This document shows, piece by piece, positions 40,801 through 49,175 of a DNA stretch of 64,000 nt (position 1 is the stretch's first letter; each line of letters opens with the position of its first letter). A model generated the notes under the pieces. The model was not told the origin of the DNA. It worked only from the letters and a program-made list of their open reading frames with translations, and ran no database searches. The position numbers and the translations under genes are program-made. The stretch is from Marinobacterium weihaiense (GTDB lineage: Bacteria > Pseudomonadota > Gammaproteobacteria > Pseudomonadales > Balneatricaceae). The DNA lies in the NCBI RefSeq assembly GCF_019061305.1, contig NZ_JAHQZT010000004.1, forward strand, positions 124,001-188,000. The letters run 5' to 3'.

Positions 40801-40977
40801 ACGTTCCACATCCTCGGCGCTGGCGCCGCTCCAGACCACCTGAACGGTGACAATGTCGAGATCAAAGGTCGGGAAAAACTGGGTGTTGAGGTTGCGCAGG
40901 CCGAAGAGGCCGGCCAGCAGCAGCAACAGCATCAGCAGGTTGGCGGCGACACGGTGGCGGGCAAAGCGTGCAAGCAT
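37843..40977 (-). CDS. RND-family efflux pump subunit (AcrB/HAE-like), minus-strand operon
   Basis: A 1044-residue inner-membrane proton-driven exporter. It starts with the usual helix (ARHRVAANLLMLLLLLAGLF), has two large periplasmic loops, and TM4 carries the proton-relay Asp pair (IIVDDAIVVGEDTLTHVQRG). Helical blocks repeat in each half, as expected from the internal duplication. The adaptor gene ends 3 bases upstream. No outer membrane factor gene lies in this operon, so it must use one from elsewhere, possibly the TolC-type gene at 47802 (inference). The substrate is unknown. Confidence 0.93.
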
Positions 40978-40980
40978 GAT

Positions 40981-42243
40981 TTAGTCCACCACGTTGACCG
41001 GCAGGCCGCCGATGGCGTTGGGCAGCTGGGTGGTGATGATGCGATCACCCGGCTGCAACGAAGGGCCCTGCAGCAGGACCTGCTCGCGGCCGTCTGCCAG
41101 ATAGCGTTGCCCGACCAGCTGTACCTCGACCGCTTCCAGGCGGTCGTCGTCCGCCAGGCGATACACGCGGTCCTGGCCATAGAGTGCATCCGGTGGCAGT
41201 GCGAACAGCCCCGGTTGGGGCGGTAGTTGCAGGCGCAGACTCAGGGTGCGACCGGGCGTGGGCGGTGTCGTATCCCCGGACAGGGCAAAGAGCGCATCCA
41301 TGCCGGCCTGCCCCGGATTGATGCGGGCGCTCAGGCGCTGCAGCTGCAGTGTCAGGGGCTGGCCGTCCAGTGTGGCGTCGGCTTTGAGCGGTTGACCGGC
41401 CGCATGCAATGCCTGGCGCACCACCGGCAGCAGGGCGGCCGGAATCTGGGCGCGCAGCTGCAGGCGGTCGACGTCGTACAGGGTCAGCAGGGGATCGCCG
41501 AGGCGGGTACGGTTGCCCACGGCGGTATCGATGCTGACAATACGGGCATTGAAGGGCGCGGTCAGCGCGGTGCGGGACAAGTCCAGCTCGGCCTGCTCCA
41601 GCAGGGCCTGGATGCGGTCCCGTTCGGCTTGCAGCTGGGCCAGCCGGTGCGGATGATCGGCAATGGCCTGGCGGCGTGCCCGTATGGCCAGGGCCTGCTG
41701 GCGGGTGGTCAGGCGGGTGTTGTCGAGCTGTTCCTGGCTCAGCAGGCTCCGCGCCTGCAGACGTTCGGCCCGGGCCACGCGCTCCTGATTCAGGGCCAGT
41801 ACCTCCAACTCCAGTGCCAGCGAGCGCTGGTCGCTGCGATGGCGATTGTGCTCGGCGTCGATGCGGGCGTCGATGGCGTCCCGCTCAGCCTGACGCTGGC
41901 GCTGCAGCAGTGCGGCTTCGCGCCGATCCAGCTGCAGCAGTGGCGCCCCGGCAATCACGGTCTCCCCTTCCTGCACCAGGATGGCGATCACATCGGCATT
42001 CAGGGCACTGCTCAGGCGGGTCAGTTGCGGCGCCTCGAATTGGCCGTAGAGCTCCAGCTCGGGGGCGGCAGTAACGGGCGCCAAGGTCTGGCGGGTCACG
42101 TTCCAGCGCTTGATAGCCGCATCCTGCGCCTGGGGGGCGCTGCGGGTCTTGATCAATGCCAGCGTTACCAAGGCGGCAAGGGCTAGAATCAGCAGGGGCA
42201 GGAAGGGTTGCAGCCGTCGCGTCGTTCGGGAGATATCACGCAT
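40981..42243 (-). CDS. RND efflux periplasmic adaptor (membrane fusion protein)
   Basis: A 420-residue adaptor linking an RND pump to an outer membrane channel. An N-terminal membrane anchor (RLQPFLPLLILALAALVTLA) is followed by a lipoyl/barrel-sandwich half, a long Arg/Gln-rich alpha-hairpin (QRQRQAERDAIDARIDAEHN and on), the second lipoyl half (LTAPFNARIVSIDTAVGNRT), and beta-barrel regions. ATG 42243 with AAGGA is preferred; a longer in-frame start adds residues before the anchor. It stands 3 bases before the RND gene, so the two form one operon. Confidence 0.9.
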   Translation of the reverse strand: MRDISRTTRRLQPFLPLLILALAALVTLALIKTRSAPQAQDAAIKRWNVTRQTLAPVTAAPELELYGQFEAPQLTRLSSALNADVIAILVQEGETVIAGAPLLQLDRREAALLQRQRQAERDAIDARIDAEHNRHRSDQRSLALELEVLALNQERVARAERLQARSLLSQEQLDNTRLTTRQQALAIRARRQAIADHPHRLAQLQAERDRIQALLEQAELDLSRTALTAPFNARIVSIDTAVGNRTRLGDPLLTLYDVDRLQLRAQIPAALLPVVRQALHAAGQPLKADATLDGQPLTLQLQRLSARINPGQAGMDALFALSGDTTPPTPGRTLSLRLQLPPQPGLFALPPDALYGQDRVYRLADDDRLEAVEVQLVGQRYLADGREQVLLQGPSLQPGDRIITTQLPNAIGGLPVNVVD

Positions 42244-42386
42244 TGATGATCCTTGATCAACGAAGTGAAAGTCGGGATGCGCGGGGCATCTCGGCCCGGA
42301 AGAAGCGTTCATCATATGAGAAAATGCTAATCGTATCCACGAACCGACAGCCTGTTCCGGGCGGCTTATGCCCCGGCCTCAACTGG

Positions 42387-42392
42387 TATAAA
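42387..42392 (+). promoter_or_regulatory. Possible extended -10 promoter of the P-loop kinase gene
   Basis: TATAAA preceded by TG with one base between (TGGTATAAA), an extended -10 element, 40 bases before the ATG at 42433. No good -35 is visible, which extended -10 promoters can tolerate. Confidence 0.35.
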
Positions 42393-42432
42393 CTGATGTT
42401 TCACAATGACCGAGCCGAACACAGGATGTCCC

Positions 42433-43434
42433 ATGAGCCTATTGACCCGTTGGCCCCGCAACCAGCTCTGCCTCAGCGAAGAAGAACGCCGACACGCCGT
42501 TCAGGCGGTTGAGCAGGCCTTTGCCGCGACGCTGGAATCGCTCAAAGTCGATATCGGGCTCAAGGAGCTGTTCGAGGCGATCTATGTGCCCCTGGCGGCC
42601 TGGATCCTGGCGCGTCAGCGTCAGCAGCAGGGGCCGCTGGTATTGGGCATCAACGGCGCTCAGGGAGCGGGCAAGTCGACCCTGTTCAACCTGCTGGAGG
42701 TGATTCTGGGCGAGGGCTTCGGCCTGCGTGTGGTCGGCTTCTCCATCGATGATCTGTACAAAACCCGTGCCGACCGCGAGGCGATGGCCGAGGCGATCCA
42801 CCCGCTGTTCGTGACCCGTGGCGTGCCGGGCACCCACGACGTGCAGTTGGGCATGGACATTCTCGACAGCCTCTGTGCTGATGACCCCGAGCGGATTACC
42901 AAGATTCCAGTGTTCGACAAGTCGATCGATGACCGCTGCCCAGACTTCGTCTGGCAGGAGTGGGTGGGCGGTGCCGACCTGATCGTGTTCGAAGGCTGGT
43001 GCGTGGGCGCGCCGCCGCAGCCGGACGACTCGCTGGCCGAGCCGGTCAACTCGCTGGAGCGTGACGAAGATCCCGACGGCATCTGGCGCCGCTATGTCAA
43101 CGAACAGCTCAAGGGGCCCTACCGCGAGCTGTTTTCACGCCTTGATGTGCTGCTGATGCTGTGTGTGCCGAGCATGGATGCCGTCTACGAATGGCGCTCG
43201 CTACAAGAGAAGAAGCTGGCCGAGCGGGTGCAGTATATCTATGACACCCAGCAGCCTACCGACCATCTGCGCATCATGAACGAACATGAAATCAAGCGCT
43301 TCATTCAGCATTACGAACGCCTGACCTGCGCCATGCTGCAGCAGTTGCCGGATCAGGCCGACGTGACCCTGTTCCTGAACGAGAACCACAAGGTAGCCGA
43401 CATCCGCATCCTCAAGCCGTTGCGCGATTGCTGA
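42433..43434 (+). CDS. P-loop kinase, D-glycerate 3-kinase-like
   Basis: 333 residues with a Walker A P-loop (LVLGINGAQGAGKSTLFNLL) near residue 80, then VVGFSIDDLYKTRADREAM, a Walker B-like segment (GADLIVFEGWCVGA) and a C-terminal region (NEHEIKRFIQHYERLTCAM) that resemble plant/yeast-type glycerate kinases and their bacterial homologues in the phosphoribulokinase/uridine-kinase fold. Phosphorylation of a small hydroxy-acid such as D-glycerate is the family expectation and is not proven here. ATG 42433 follows CAGGA by 6 bases. It is divergent from the efflux operon and converges on the lipoprotein gene with 2 bases between stops. Confidence 0.8.
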   Translation: MSLLTRWPRNQLCLSEEERRHAVQAVEQAFAATLESLKVDIGLKELFEAIYVPLAAWILARQRQQQGPLVLGINGAQGAGKSTLFNLLEVILGEGFGLRVVGFSIDDLYKTRADREAMAEAIHPLFVTRGVPGTHDVQLGMDILDSLCADDPERITKIPVFDKSIDDRCPDFVWQEWVGGADLIVFEGWCVGAPPQPDDSLAEPVNSLERDEDPDGIWRRYVNEQLKGPYRELFSRLDVLLMLCVPSMDAVYEWRSLQEKKLAERVQYIYDTQQPTDHLRIMNEHEIKRFIQHYERLTCAMLQQLPDQADVTLFLNENHKVADIRILKPLRDC

Positions 43435-43436
43435 AG

Positions 43437-44129
43437 TCAGATCGGCAACAGGGTGGTCGAGGCGATACCGTGCACCACGGTATTGATGGCACGGTTGGTC
43501 GAATCGGAAACGATGCGCGCCATCATGTCCTGGTGCGCGATCAGCTTGCCCAGCAGCCGTTCGAAACTGAGGTTGGTCGGATCGTTGGCCAAGAGGAACG
43601 GCCTGCCATTGGGTTGGCGGTAGGTATTCAGGCGCCAGGCCACGGCTTCCAGATTGCGGGCAGTATTGTAGAGCTTCTGCTGGTCGATTTCGTTCAGCAG
43701 GTAGAACTCGTCACGATAGTTGTAGGACGCATGCAGCATGCCGCTGATACCGATCATCAGGGCAAACACGCGATCCCCCCTGAACGCCGGGTCGAACGCC
43801 AGCGGAATCGCCTTTTCGGCATAGCGGTTGCCCAGCTCGGCATGGGTGATCAGCCGGGGCGAACCGAACAGCAGCTCCAGGCGCCGCTCCACCGTCATGC
43901 CGGGGACCTTGGCCAGCTCGCGCGGGTTGCGCTTGTACAGCTTGATGGTCAGCTCCCGGGCTAGCCGGTTGACGGTTTCGATATGGAGGTCGGTGACCAT
44001 GTCGATTTCCGACTTGGCCAGGTTCTTCAGCTGGAAGGGCCTGGGCTTGCCCTGGCTGACACAGCCGCTCAGCACCAGAGTGGCGGCGAGGGCAAAGATC
44101 ACAGGGCGGCAACAGCGTGGCAGGGCCAT
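43437..44129 (-). CDS. Lipoprotein of unknown function
   Basis: A 230-residue protein with a clear lipoprotein signal (IFALAATLVLSGC, acylated Cys23). The mature part is mainly helical (KSEIDMVTDLHIETVNRLAR, LTIKLYKRNPRELAKVPGM, FEYL-like motifs absent). No catalytic motif was recognised. ATG 44129 is chosen because it begins the signal peptide and GGAG precedes it; the longer frame is only open sequence. It is divergent from pdxH across 114 bases and likely sits in the outer membrane facing the periplasm. Confidence 0.78.
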   Translation of the reverse strand: MALPRCCRPVIFALAATLVLSGCVSQGKPRPFQLKNLAKSEIDMVTDLHIETVNRLARELTIKLYKRNPRELAKVPGMTVERRLELLFGSPRLITHAELGNRYAEKAIPLAFDPAFRGDRVFALMIGISGMLHASYNYRDEFYLLNEIDQQKLYNTARNLEAVAWRLNTYRQPNGRPFLLANDPTNLSFERLLGKLIAHQDMMARIVSDSTNRAINTVVHGIASTTLLPI

Positions 44130-44243
44130 TGAACAAACTCCATGGTGGGTGGACGACCTTAATGCTCCATGCATGATCCCGGGCAGTATAACCTCGGGCC
44201 GATGGTTTATAGTACAGGCCTGTGTCAGTCCGAGGAGAGAGCG

Positions 44244-44891
44244 ATGAGCAATACCACCGAGATCAGTGATCTGAGACGCGAATATGTGGCCCAGGGGCTG
44301 CACCGTGATGAGATGCAGGCTGACCCGCTGAACCAGTTTGAACGCTGGATGCAGGCAGCGTTACAGGCCCACCCGGACGACGCCACATCGATGACGTTGG
44401 CAACCGCAGATGCCGAGGGCTGGCCGGCAGCGCGTATCGTGCTGCTCAAGGGGTATGACGCCGATGGCTTCAGCTGGTTTACCGACTTTCGCAGCGACAA
44501 GGGGCAACAACTGGCGCAGAACCCCAAGGCCGAGCTGATGTTCTACTGGCGCGGGCTGGAGCGCCAAGTGCGGATCCGCGGGCGCGTTGAGCAACTGCCG
44601 TTCAGCGAGGGCGAAACCTATTTTCACCGGCGTCCGCGTGGCAGTCAGCTCAGTGCCGCCGCCTCGACCCAGAGCCATCCGGTTGATCACCGTGCTACCC
44701 TGGAGCAGCGCGTGATTGAGCTGGATGAAGCCCATGCCGGGCGTGATATCCCCTGTCCGCAGACTTGGGGGGGGTATCGCTTGAGAGCGCAGCAGATCGA
44801 GTTCTGGCAGGGACGGGAAAACCGCCTGCACGACCGCTTCCGCTATACCCTGACCGACCAAGGCTGGCAGTTGGAACGCCTGCAACCTTGA
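44244..44891 (+). CDS. pdxH: Pyridoxine/pyridoxamine 5'-phosphate oxidase PdxH
   Basis: A 215-residue FMN oxidase making pyridoxal 5'-phosphate from PNP or PMP, the last step of vitamin B6 synthesis and salvage. Signatures include DLRREYVAQGLHRDEM at the start, RIVLLKGYDADGFSWFTDFR (FMN phosphate site), LMFYWRGLERQVRIRGRVEQ, and the C-terminal PxxWGGYRLRAQQIEFWQGR substrate and dimer motif. ATG 44244 follows GAGGAG. A GC hairpin (44903-44921) without a T run follows the stop. Confidence 0.96.
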   Translation: MSNTTEISDLRREYVAQGLHRDEMQADPLNQFERWMQAALQAHPDDATSMTLATADAEGWPAARIVLLKGYDADGFSWFTDFRSDKGQQLAQNPKAELMFYWRGLERQVRIRGRVEQLPFSEGETYFHRRPRGSQLSAAASTQSHPVDHRATLEQRVIELDEAHAGRDIPCPQTWGGYRLRAQQIEFWQGRENRLHDRFRYTLTDQGWQLERLQP

Positions 44892-44902
44892 GATGCACAT
44901 GG

Positions 44903-44921
44903 GCCGGGTCTGGTGCCCGGC
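44903..44921 (+). terminator. Possible weak terminator after pdxH
   Basis: GCCGGG (44903-44908) pairs with CCCGGC (44916-44921) around a 7-base loop, 12 bases after the pdxH stop. No T tract follows, so it is at best a rho-assisted or processing structure. Confidence 0.3.
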
Positions 44922-44993
44922 TCAGGTTGTGCCCTGTTCGATTATCGCCGTTCAATCATCTGCATAGTGACCAGTTGAGCCTTAATCGGCGGC

Positions 44994-45188
44994 TCATTGG
45001 CTGCGCTTGGCGTCCAGGCGGGTCTTGAGTGCCGCTTCCACGGCATCCAGCTTGGCCCGCATCTGGTCAATGTCGTGCGTGTCTTCGTTGGAAGGAGAGT
45101 ACTGAAAGACATCCAGCATCTCGACGAGGAAGCTCTCCTCGTTCATTTTGCTGATCTGCTCGGGAGTCCAGTGTTTGCTCTTGTACAT
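44994..45188 (-). CDS. Small soluble protein of unknown function (64 residues)
   Basis: A 64-residue acidic helical protein: YKSKHWTPEQISKMNEESFL, then VEMLDVFQYSPSNEDTHDID and a closing helix QMRAKLDAVEAALKTRLDAK. ATG 45188 has AGGAG at good spacing, whereas the longer frame lacks support. A short protein with a clear ribosome site and a coherent helical pattern is likely real. No family recognised and no function offered. Confidence 0.62.
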   Translation of the reverse strand: MYKSKHWTPEQISKMNEESFLVEMLDVFQYSPSNEDTHDIDQMRAKLDAVEAALKTRLDAKRSQ

Positions 45189-45374
45189 GCCGCAACTCCT
45201 GTCGTGAGGGTGTACTTCACATATTGGTCGCTTCGCCACGTTTTGCAAGTGAATGAAACGCGTTTATGTGTCTTTACAAACCCGATCAATTCTGATTGAG
45301 CCAAGTCAATAAACCCTACTACGGATGGGAGTACTCTGAATTCATCATTTGAAACAGCAATAAAGGTGATTGCG

Positions 45375-45515
45375 ATGTTCGGAATTGACGCTTACAGCTT
45401 TGAAACACTGTGGCCGAGCCTTCTGGGTGTAATCGGCATTGCTTCAGCCATGGTCTGGGCGTTCTGGAAAGTGCGCAAACTGATGAACGAGGATGCTCAC
45501 CATCACGGCAAGTGA
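45375..45515 (+). CDS. 46-residue single-pass membrane peptide
   Basis: Read directly from the sequence: ATG at 45375 preceded by AAGGTGAT (45363-45370), TGA at 45513-45515. The peptide has a short periplasmic-like N-terminus (MFGIDAYSFETLWP), one hydrophobic helix (SLLGVIGIASAMVWAFW) followed by basic residues (KVRKLM), and an acidic, His-rich tail (NEDAHHHGK). A strong hairpin follows 36 bases later. The pattern fits a small membrane accessory protein, but no family was recognised and no partner gene is evident. Confidence 0.6.
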   Translation: MFGIDAYSFETLWPSLLGVIGIASAMVWAFWKVRKLMNEDAHHHGK

Positions 45516-45550
45516 AGCGCCGGTTGCTCACGCCTTGATCTGGATATATG

Positions 45551-45577
45551 AAGACCCCCGCCCCGAGCGGGGGTCTT
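45551..45577. terminator. Strong hairpin terminator between the small peptide gene and dacB
   Basis: AAGACCCCCGC (45551-45561), loop CCCGA, GCGGGGGTCTT (45567-45577): an 11-bp stem between convergent genes. T tracts are short on both strands, but the stem is very stable and positioned to end both transcripts. Confidence 0.75.
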
Positions 45578-45592
45578 GCGTGATGGGGTGGC

Positions 45593-47005
45593 TCAGCCGT
45601 TGTGGTAGATCCACTCCAGCAGGGAGCGTTCAAACACGGTCACTGGCGTGGGGCGGGGCATGCGCTCGGGCAGGCTGATACCGCTGAGCATCAGCACGAA
45701 GACATAGCGCTCGCCCGAAGCGGTATCGATGTAGCCGGCCAGGTTGCGACTGCCGTTGACGGTGCCGCTTTTGGCCTGAATGGCGCCCTTGAGCGGTGCT
45801 TCGCGGGTGCTGCGGCGGTACTTGAGGGTCCCGTTTTCGCCGGAGATCGGCAGCACCCGGTAGCTGGTCATGTCCGGGTGGCGCGACAGCCACTGCAACA
45901 GCTGCGCAAGCTGACGGGCCTGCAGCAGGTTGTCCCGTGACAGCCCCGAGCCATCGGTTAACTTCGCCAGGCTCAGGTCGATGCCGGTGTGGGCTGCAAT
46001 GGTCGCCTTCAGAGTATTGACGCCGCGGGCAAAGCTGCCCGGGGTGCCGTTGCCGGCACCCAGGCTCTTGAGCGTCAGGTCCGCAATCAGGTTGTCGGAG
46101 TCCTGCAGCATTTCGGTCAGCAGGGTCGGCAGCGGTGCCGACTGTACCTGCGCGGCCTGCTGCCAGCCGGCGTCCTCACGACGACCGCTGAGTATCTCGC
46201 CCCGCAGCACGATGCCCAGACGGCTCAGTTCCTGACGGGCCAGCGCCTTGCCGTAGCTGAGCGGGTCGTTGATGGCAAAGTTCAGCGGCAGCACCTTGCG
46301 GCGGTCACTGATACAGCCGCTGAGATGGTAGCGGTTGCCTGGCCCCAGGCGAGCCTCCAGGCTGCACAGTGACTGCTTGATGCTGTCGCGGTCCAGTACC
46401 TGTACATCCGTCGTGACTTCGACCGGCTGATGAGCGGGGACAAAGAAGCCTGCCGGTTGGTCGACCCCCCGGTTTTTCAGGCTGGCGGCAACACAGTTGC
46501 GCTCCAGTGTCAGTGCGGCTGCCGGCGCGCTGTAACAGACCCCCAGGTTATTCCAGGGCCAGCCGATGGCACGGTCGTAGCCGGTAAAATGGCTGGTATC
46601 GAGCACCAGGTCACCGTCGATTTCGCGAATGTTGCGGCGGCGCAGTTCCCCCAGCAGCTGTGCCAGCTGTTGGCGGCTGAGGTCGGGAGCGCCGGTAAAC
46701 TCGAGTAGCCAGTCGCCCTGCCAGCGTCCGCCGTTCTGTTGGCCACGCTGCCAAAGGCGGGTTTCAAAACGGTGGTCGGCACCCAATGTCAGTTCGGCCG
46801 CAGTGGCAGTAAAGAGTTTCAGGGTGCTGGCCGGGGGCAGAAAACGGTCGTCACGGTAGTGAATCTGCAGCGGAGCCGTAGCACTCAGTGGCTCCACCAC
46901 CAGAGCCACTTGGCTGCCTTCGGGCGCCAGGTCGATGATCTCTTTCCAGCTCTGGGCATGGACAACCGGGGCCAGGATCAGGAGGATAAAAAGGCGCAGC
47001 AGCAT
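45593..47005 (-). CDS. dacB: D-alanyl-D-alanine carboxypeptidase/endopeptidase (PBP4, DacB)
   Basis: A 470-residue periplasmic class C low-molecular-mass penicillin-binding protein that trims or cleaves D-Ala peptide bonds in peptidoglycan. A signal peptide (LRLFILLILAPVVHAQ) is followed by the S-x-x-K active site in PPASTLKLF (Ser60, Lys63), SxN as SDN in MLQDSDNLIADL, and KTG-box KSG in IQAKSGTVNGSRN. The length fits PBP4 with its extra domain between the first two motifs. ATG 47005 begins the signal peptide. It is divergent from the DnaJ-related gene. Confidence 0.94.
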   Translation of the reverse strand: MLLRLFILLILAPVVHAQSWKEIIDLAPEGSQVALVVEPLSATAPLQIHYRDDRFLPPASTLKLFTATAAELTLGADHRFETRLWQRGQQNGGRWQGDWLLEFTGAPDLSRQQLAQLLGELRRRNIREIDGDLVLDTSHFTGYDRAIGWPWNNLGVCYSAPAAALTLERNCVAASLKNRGVDQPAGFFVPAHQPVEVTTDVQVLDRDSIKQSLCSLEARLGPGNRYHLSGCISDRRKVLPLNFAINDPLSYGKALARQELSRLGIVLRGEILSGRREDAGWQQAAQVQSAPLPTLLTEMLQDSDNLIADLTLKSLGAGNGTPGSFARGVNTLKATIAAHTGIDLSLAKLTDGSGLSRDNLLQARQLAQLLQWLSRHPDMTSYRVLPISGENGTLKYRRSTREAPLKGAIQAKSGTVNGSRNLAGYIDTASGERYVFVLMLSGISLPERMPRPTPVTVFERSLLEWIYHNG

Positions 47006-47100
47006 GTTGTCGGTCCCTGGCTGATTGATGAACGGGCATTGTGCCAGAAGCGGCTGTCCACTGGACAGCCTCCGCCCACCGATATTGCACCGGAGCACGC

Positions 47101-47700
47101 ATGACCCCGGAATTGACCTCTAATCCGCTGATCCCCGAATTGATGGCCCTGTTGCGCCATCACCCCGAAGGTATCAGTGAGTTCAGCTTGATGAAGGCGC
47201 TGGAAGCCCACCCGGCTTTTGCCGATCTGGCCGATGACTATCAGCTGTGCCTGTTCCAGAAACATTTCATGATCATGCACGGCCTGTATACGCTGCAGAT
47301 ACGGCTGTGGCACGAGGAGCGGCTGCGGGTGGAAATTTCGCCTCTGAGCGTGCGCCTATATGAAGATGATGTCTCGGCGCCGGTTGCCGGGACAGCACCG
47401 CCGGATACCGAGGACCCCCTGCGCAGCTATTACCTGGACTGGCAGCAATTGGGCGCGACCAGTGCCGAGGATGTGCAACGGCTGCTGCAAGGCTTTTTCG
47501 AGCACTGGAACAATCCGGGCGCACGCAGTCGTGCGCTGGCAACCCTGGCACTGGAAGAGGGTGCCAGCCAGGCGGAAATCCGGAGCCGCTATCGCCAGTT
47601 GGCCGCGCGGTTACACCCGGACAAGGGCGGAGACAGTGAAGCCTTTATCGAAGTCCGTCGCGCCTATGAACTGCTACGCGGGACCGACGTAAACCGTTGA
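47101..47700 (+). CDS. DnaJ-related protein with C-terminal J domain
   Basis: A 199-residue protein. The N-terminal ~130 residues form a DNAJ-related domain (LRHHPEGISEFSLMKALEAH, LFQKHFMIMHGLYTLQIRLW, YYLDWQQL). The C-terminal J domain (about 150-199) has the HPD motif at His172 (LAARLHPDKGGDSEAFIEVR) needed to stimulate the ATPase of a DnaK-type chaperone. There is no membrane segment, G/F region or zinc finger. GGAG precedes ATG 47101. A paralogue of the N-terminal domain, without J domain, is encoded at 56450. The client is unknown. Confidence 0.85.
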   Translation: MTPELTSNPLIPELMALLRHHPEGISEFSLMKALEAHPAFADLADDYQLCLFQKHFMIMHGLYTLQIRLWHEERLRVEISPLSVRLYEDDVSAPVAGTAPPDTEDPLRSYYLDWQQLGATSAEDVQRLLQGFFEHWNNPGARSRALATLALEEGASQAEIRSRYRQLAARLHPDKGGDSEAFIEVRRAYELLRGTDVNR

Positions 47701-47801
47701 GGCCGCGTAAAGAAGTGTAAAAGCCGCTGCCTTGGCGGGAACAATCCACTACCATTGCGGCTCTGAGGTCTGACCCGAACGGATCGATACAGGGAATTGC
47801 T

Positions 47802-49175
47802 GTGCGTTTTTACCTTTTTGTGCCCCTGCTGATGCTGCTCAGTGCCTGCAGTGCGCCGCCCGAACTTGAGTCTCCATCCCCGACCCTGCCGGATGCCTGG
47901 CAGGCGGACACCCCCGCCGATGACCCTGTCCCTCCCTGGCTGACCACGCTGCAGGACGACACATTAGCGGCACTGGTGGCGGAAGCCCTGGTCGCCAACC
48001 CCGCGCTGGCGGCTGCACGCCAGCAGCTGCGGGCGGCCGAACAGCGGGTGCGTCTGGTTGGTGCCGACCGTTATCCACAGCTTTCACTGGAGCTGGGCAG
48101 CCGCCGTCAGGAAGAGAGTGTGCGCATGGACTCGCTGGAGCTGTCGCTGGGTTGGACGCTGGATGTCTGGGGCAAGCTCGCGGCCGACCAGCGCGAAGCC
48201 GAACTGAATCGGGCGGTGGCGGCGGCGGCCCATACGGAGCAGCGCGAGGCACTGGCCGCGCAACTGGCACAAAACTGGTTCGCGCTGCAGGAAGCCCGCC
48301 TGCTGCTGGAACTGTACCGCCAGCGGCGGGACAATCTGCAACAGAATCTTGAGATTATCGAATCCGGCTATCGCCAGGGGCTGAACGAGGCGCTGGATCT
48401 CTACCTGGCGCGCAACAACCTGCATGCCGAAGCCGCTCGGGTCGCGCAGCAGCAACAGACCCTGAGCGAGCTGCAACGCGAACTGGAGCGCCTGCTGGGG
48501 CGCTATCCGTCCGCCACGCTGACCAGCAGCGCCCGGCTGCCGCTGATCGAGACGCCGGTGCCGGCCGGCCAGCCCTCCGATCTACTGAGCCGCCGCCCGG
48601 ACCTGCAGCAGCAATGGCTGACGTTGCTGGCCACCGATGCAGCCCTGGCGGCGGCACATCGAGCGCGTTTTCCCACATTGCGCTTAAACGCGGCACAAGG
48701 CGGCAGCAGCGATAGCCTCAGCGATCTGCTATCCAGCGGCAACCTTGCCTGGAGCCTGGGTGCCTCGCTGGTACAGGATCTGTTCGATGCCGGGCGCAAG
48801 GCGGCGTTGCAGGAACAGGCACTGGCGAGTCGACGCGAGCAGGAACAGCGCTGGCTGGAAGCCTTGTTCCAGTCCCTGACCGAGGTGGAAAACGCCTTGT
48901 CGGCACGCCATAGCCTGACGACCCGGCATGCGCTGTATCTCAGGGCGGAAGAGAACGCGCTCAACGCCGAGCGCCTAGCCTTTGAACAGTACCGCAACGG
49001 CCTGGAAAGCTATACCACCGTACTCGAGGCGCAGCGCCGGGCGCTGGATGCACAGACCAGCGTGATCAGCCTGCGGCGTCAATTACTGGATAACCGGATC
49101 AAACTGCACCGGGCCCTCGGCGGCCGTTTTCAGGCCGACACTCCGGATCAGACAGAGGCATTGGATACCCCATGA
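47802..49175 (+). CDS. TolC/OprM-type outer membrane factor lipoprotein
   Basis: A 457-residue outer membrane efflux channel. A lipobox (LLMLLSACSAPP, Cys16) gives an acylated N-terminus as in OprM. Two OEP repeats are visible: NPALAAARQQLRAAEQRVRL with YPQLSLELGSR, and LLSRRPDLQQQWLTLLATDA with RARFPTLRLNAAQGG, each followed by long coiled-coil helices. Start is GTG 47802 with AGGGA upstream. Its stop overlaps the adaptor start by 4 bases, making the first gene of a complete tripartite efflux operon. Confidence 0.93.
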   Translation: MRFYLFVPLLMLLSACSAPPELESPSPTLPDAWQADTPADDPVPPWLTTLQDDTLAALVAEALVANPALAAARQQLRAAEQRVRLVGADRYPQLSLELGSRRQEESVRMDSLELSLGWTLDVWGKLAADQREAELNRAVAAAAHTEQREALAAQLAQNWFALQEARLLLELYRQRRDNLQQNLEIIESGYRQGLNEALDLYLARNNLHAEAARVAQQQQTLSELQRELERLLGRYPSATLTSSARLPLIETPVPAGQPSDLLSRRPDLQQQWLTLLATDAALAAAHRARFPTLRLNAAQGGSSDSLSDLLSSGNLAWSLGASLVQDLFDAGRKAALQEQALASRREQEQRWLEALFQSLTEVENALSARHSLTTRHALYLRAEENALNAERLAFEQYRNGLESYTTVLEAQRRALDAQTSVISLRRQLLDNRIKLHRALGGRFQADTPDQTEALDTP

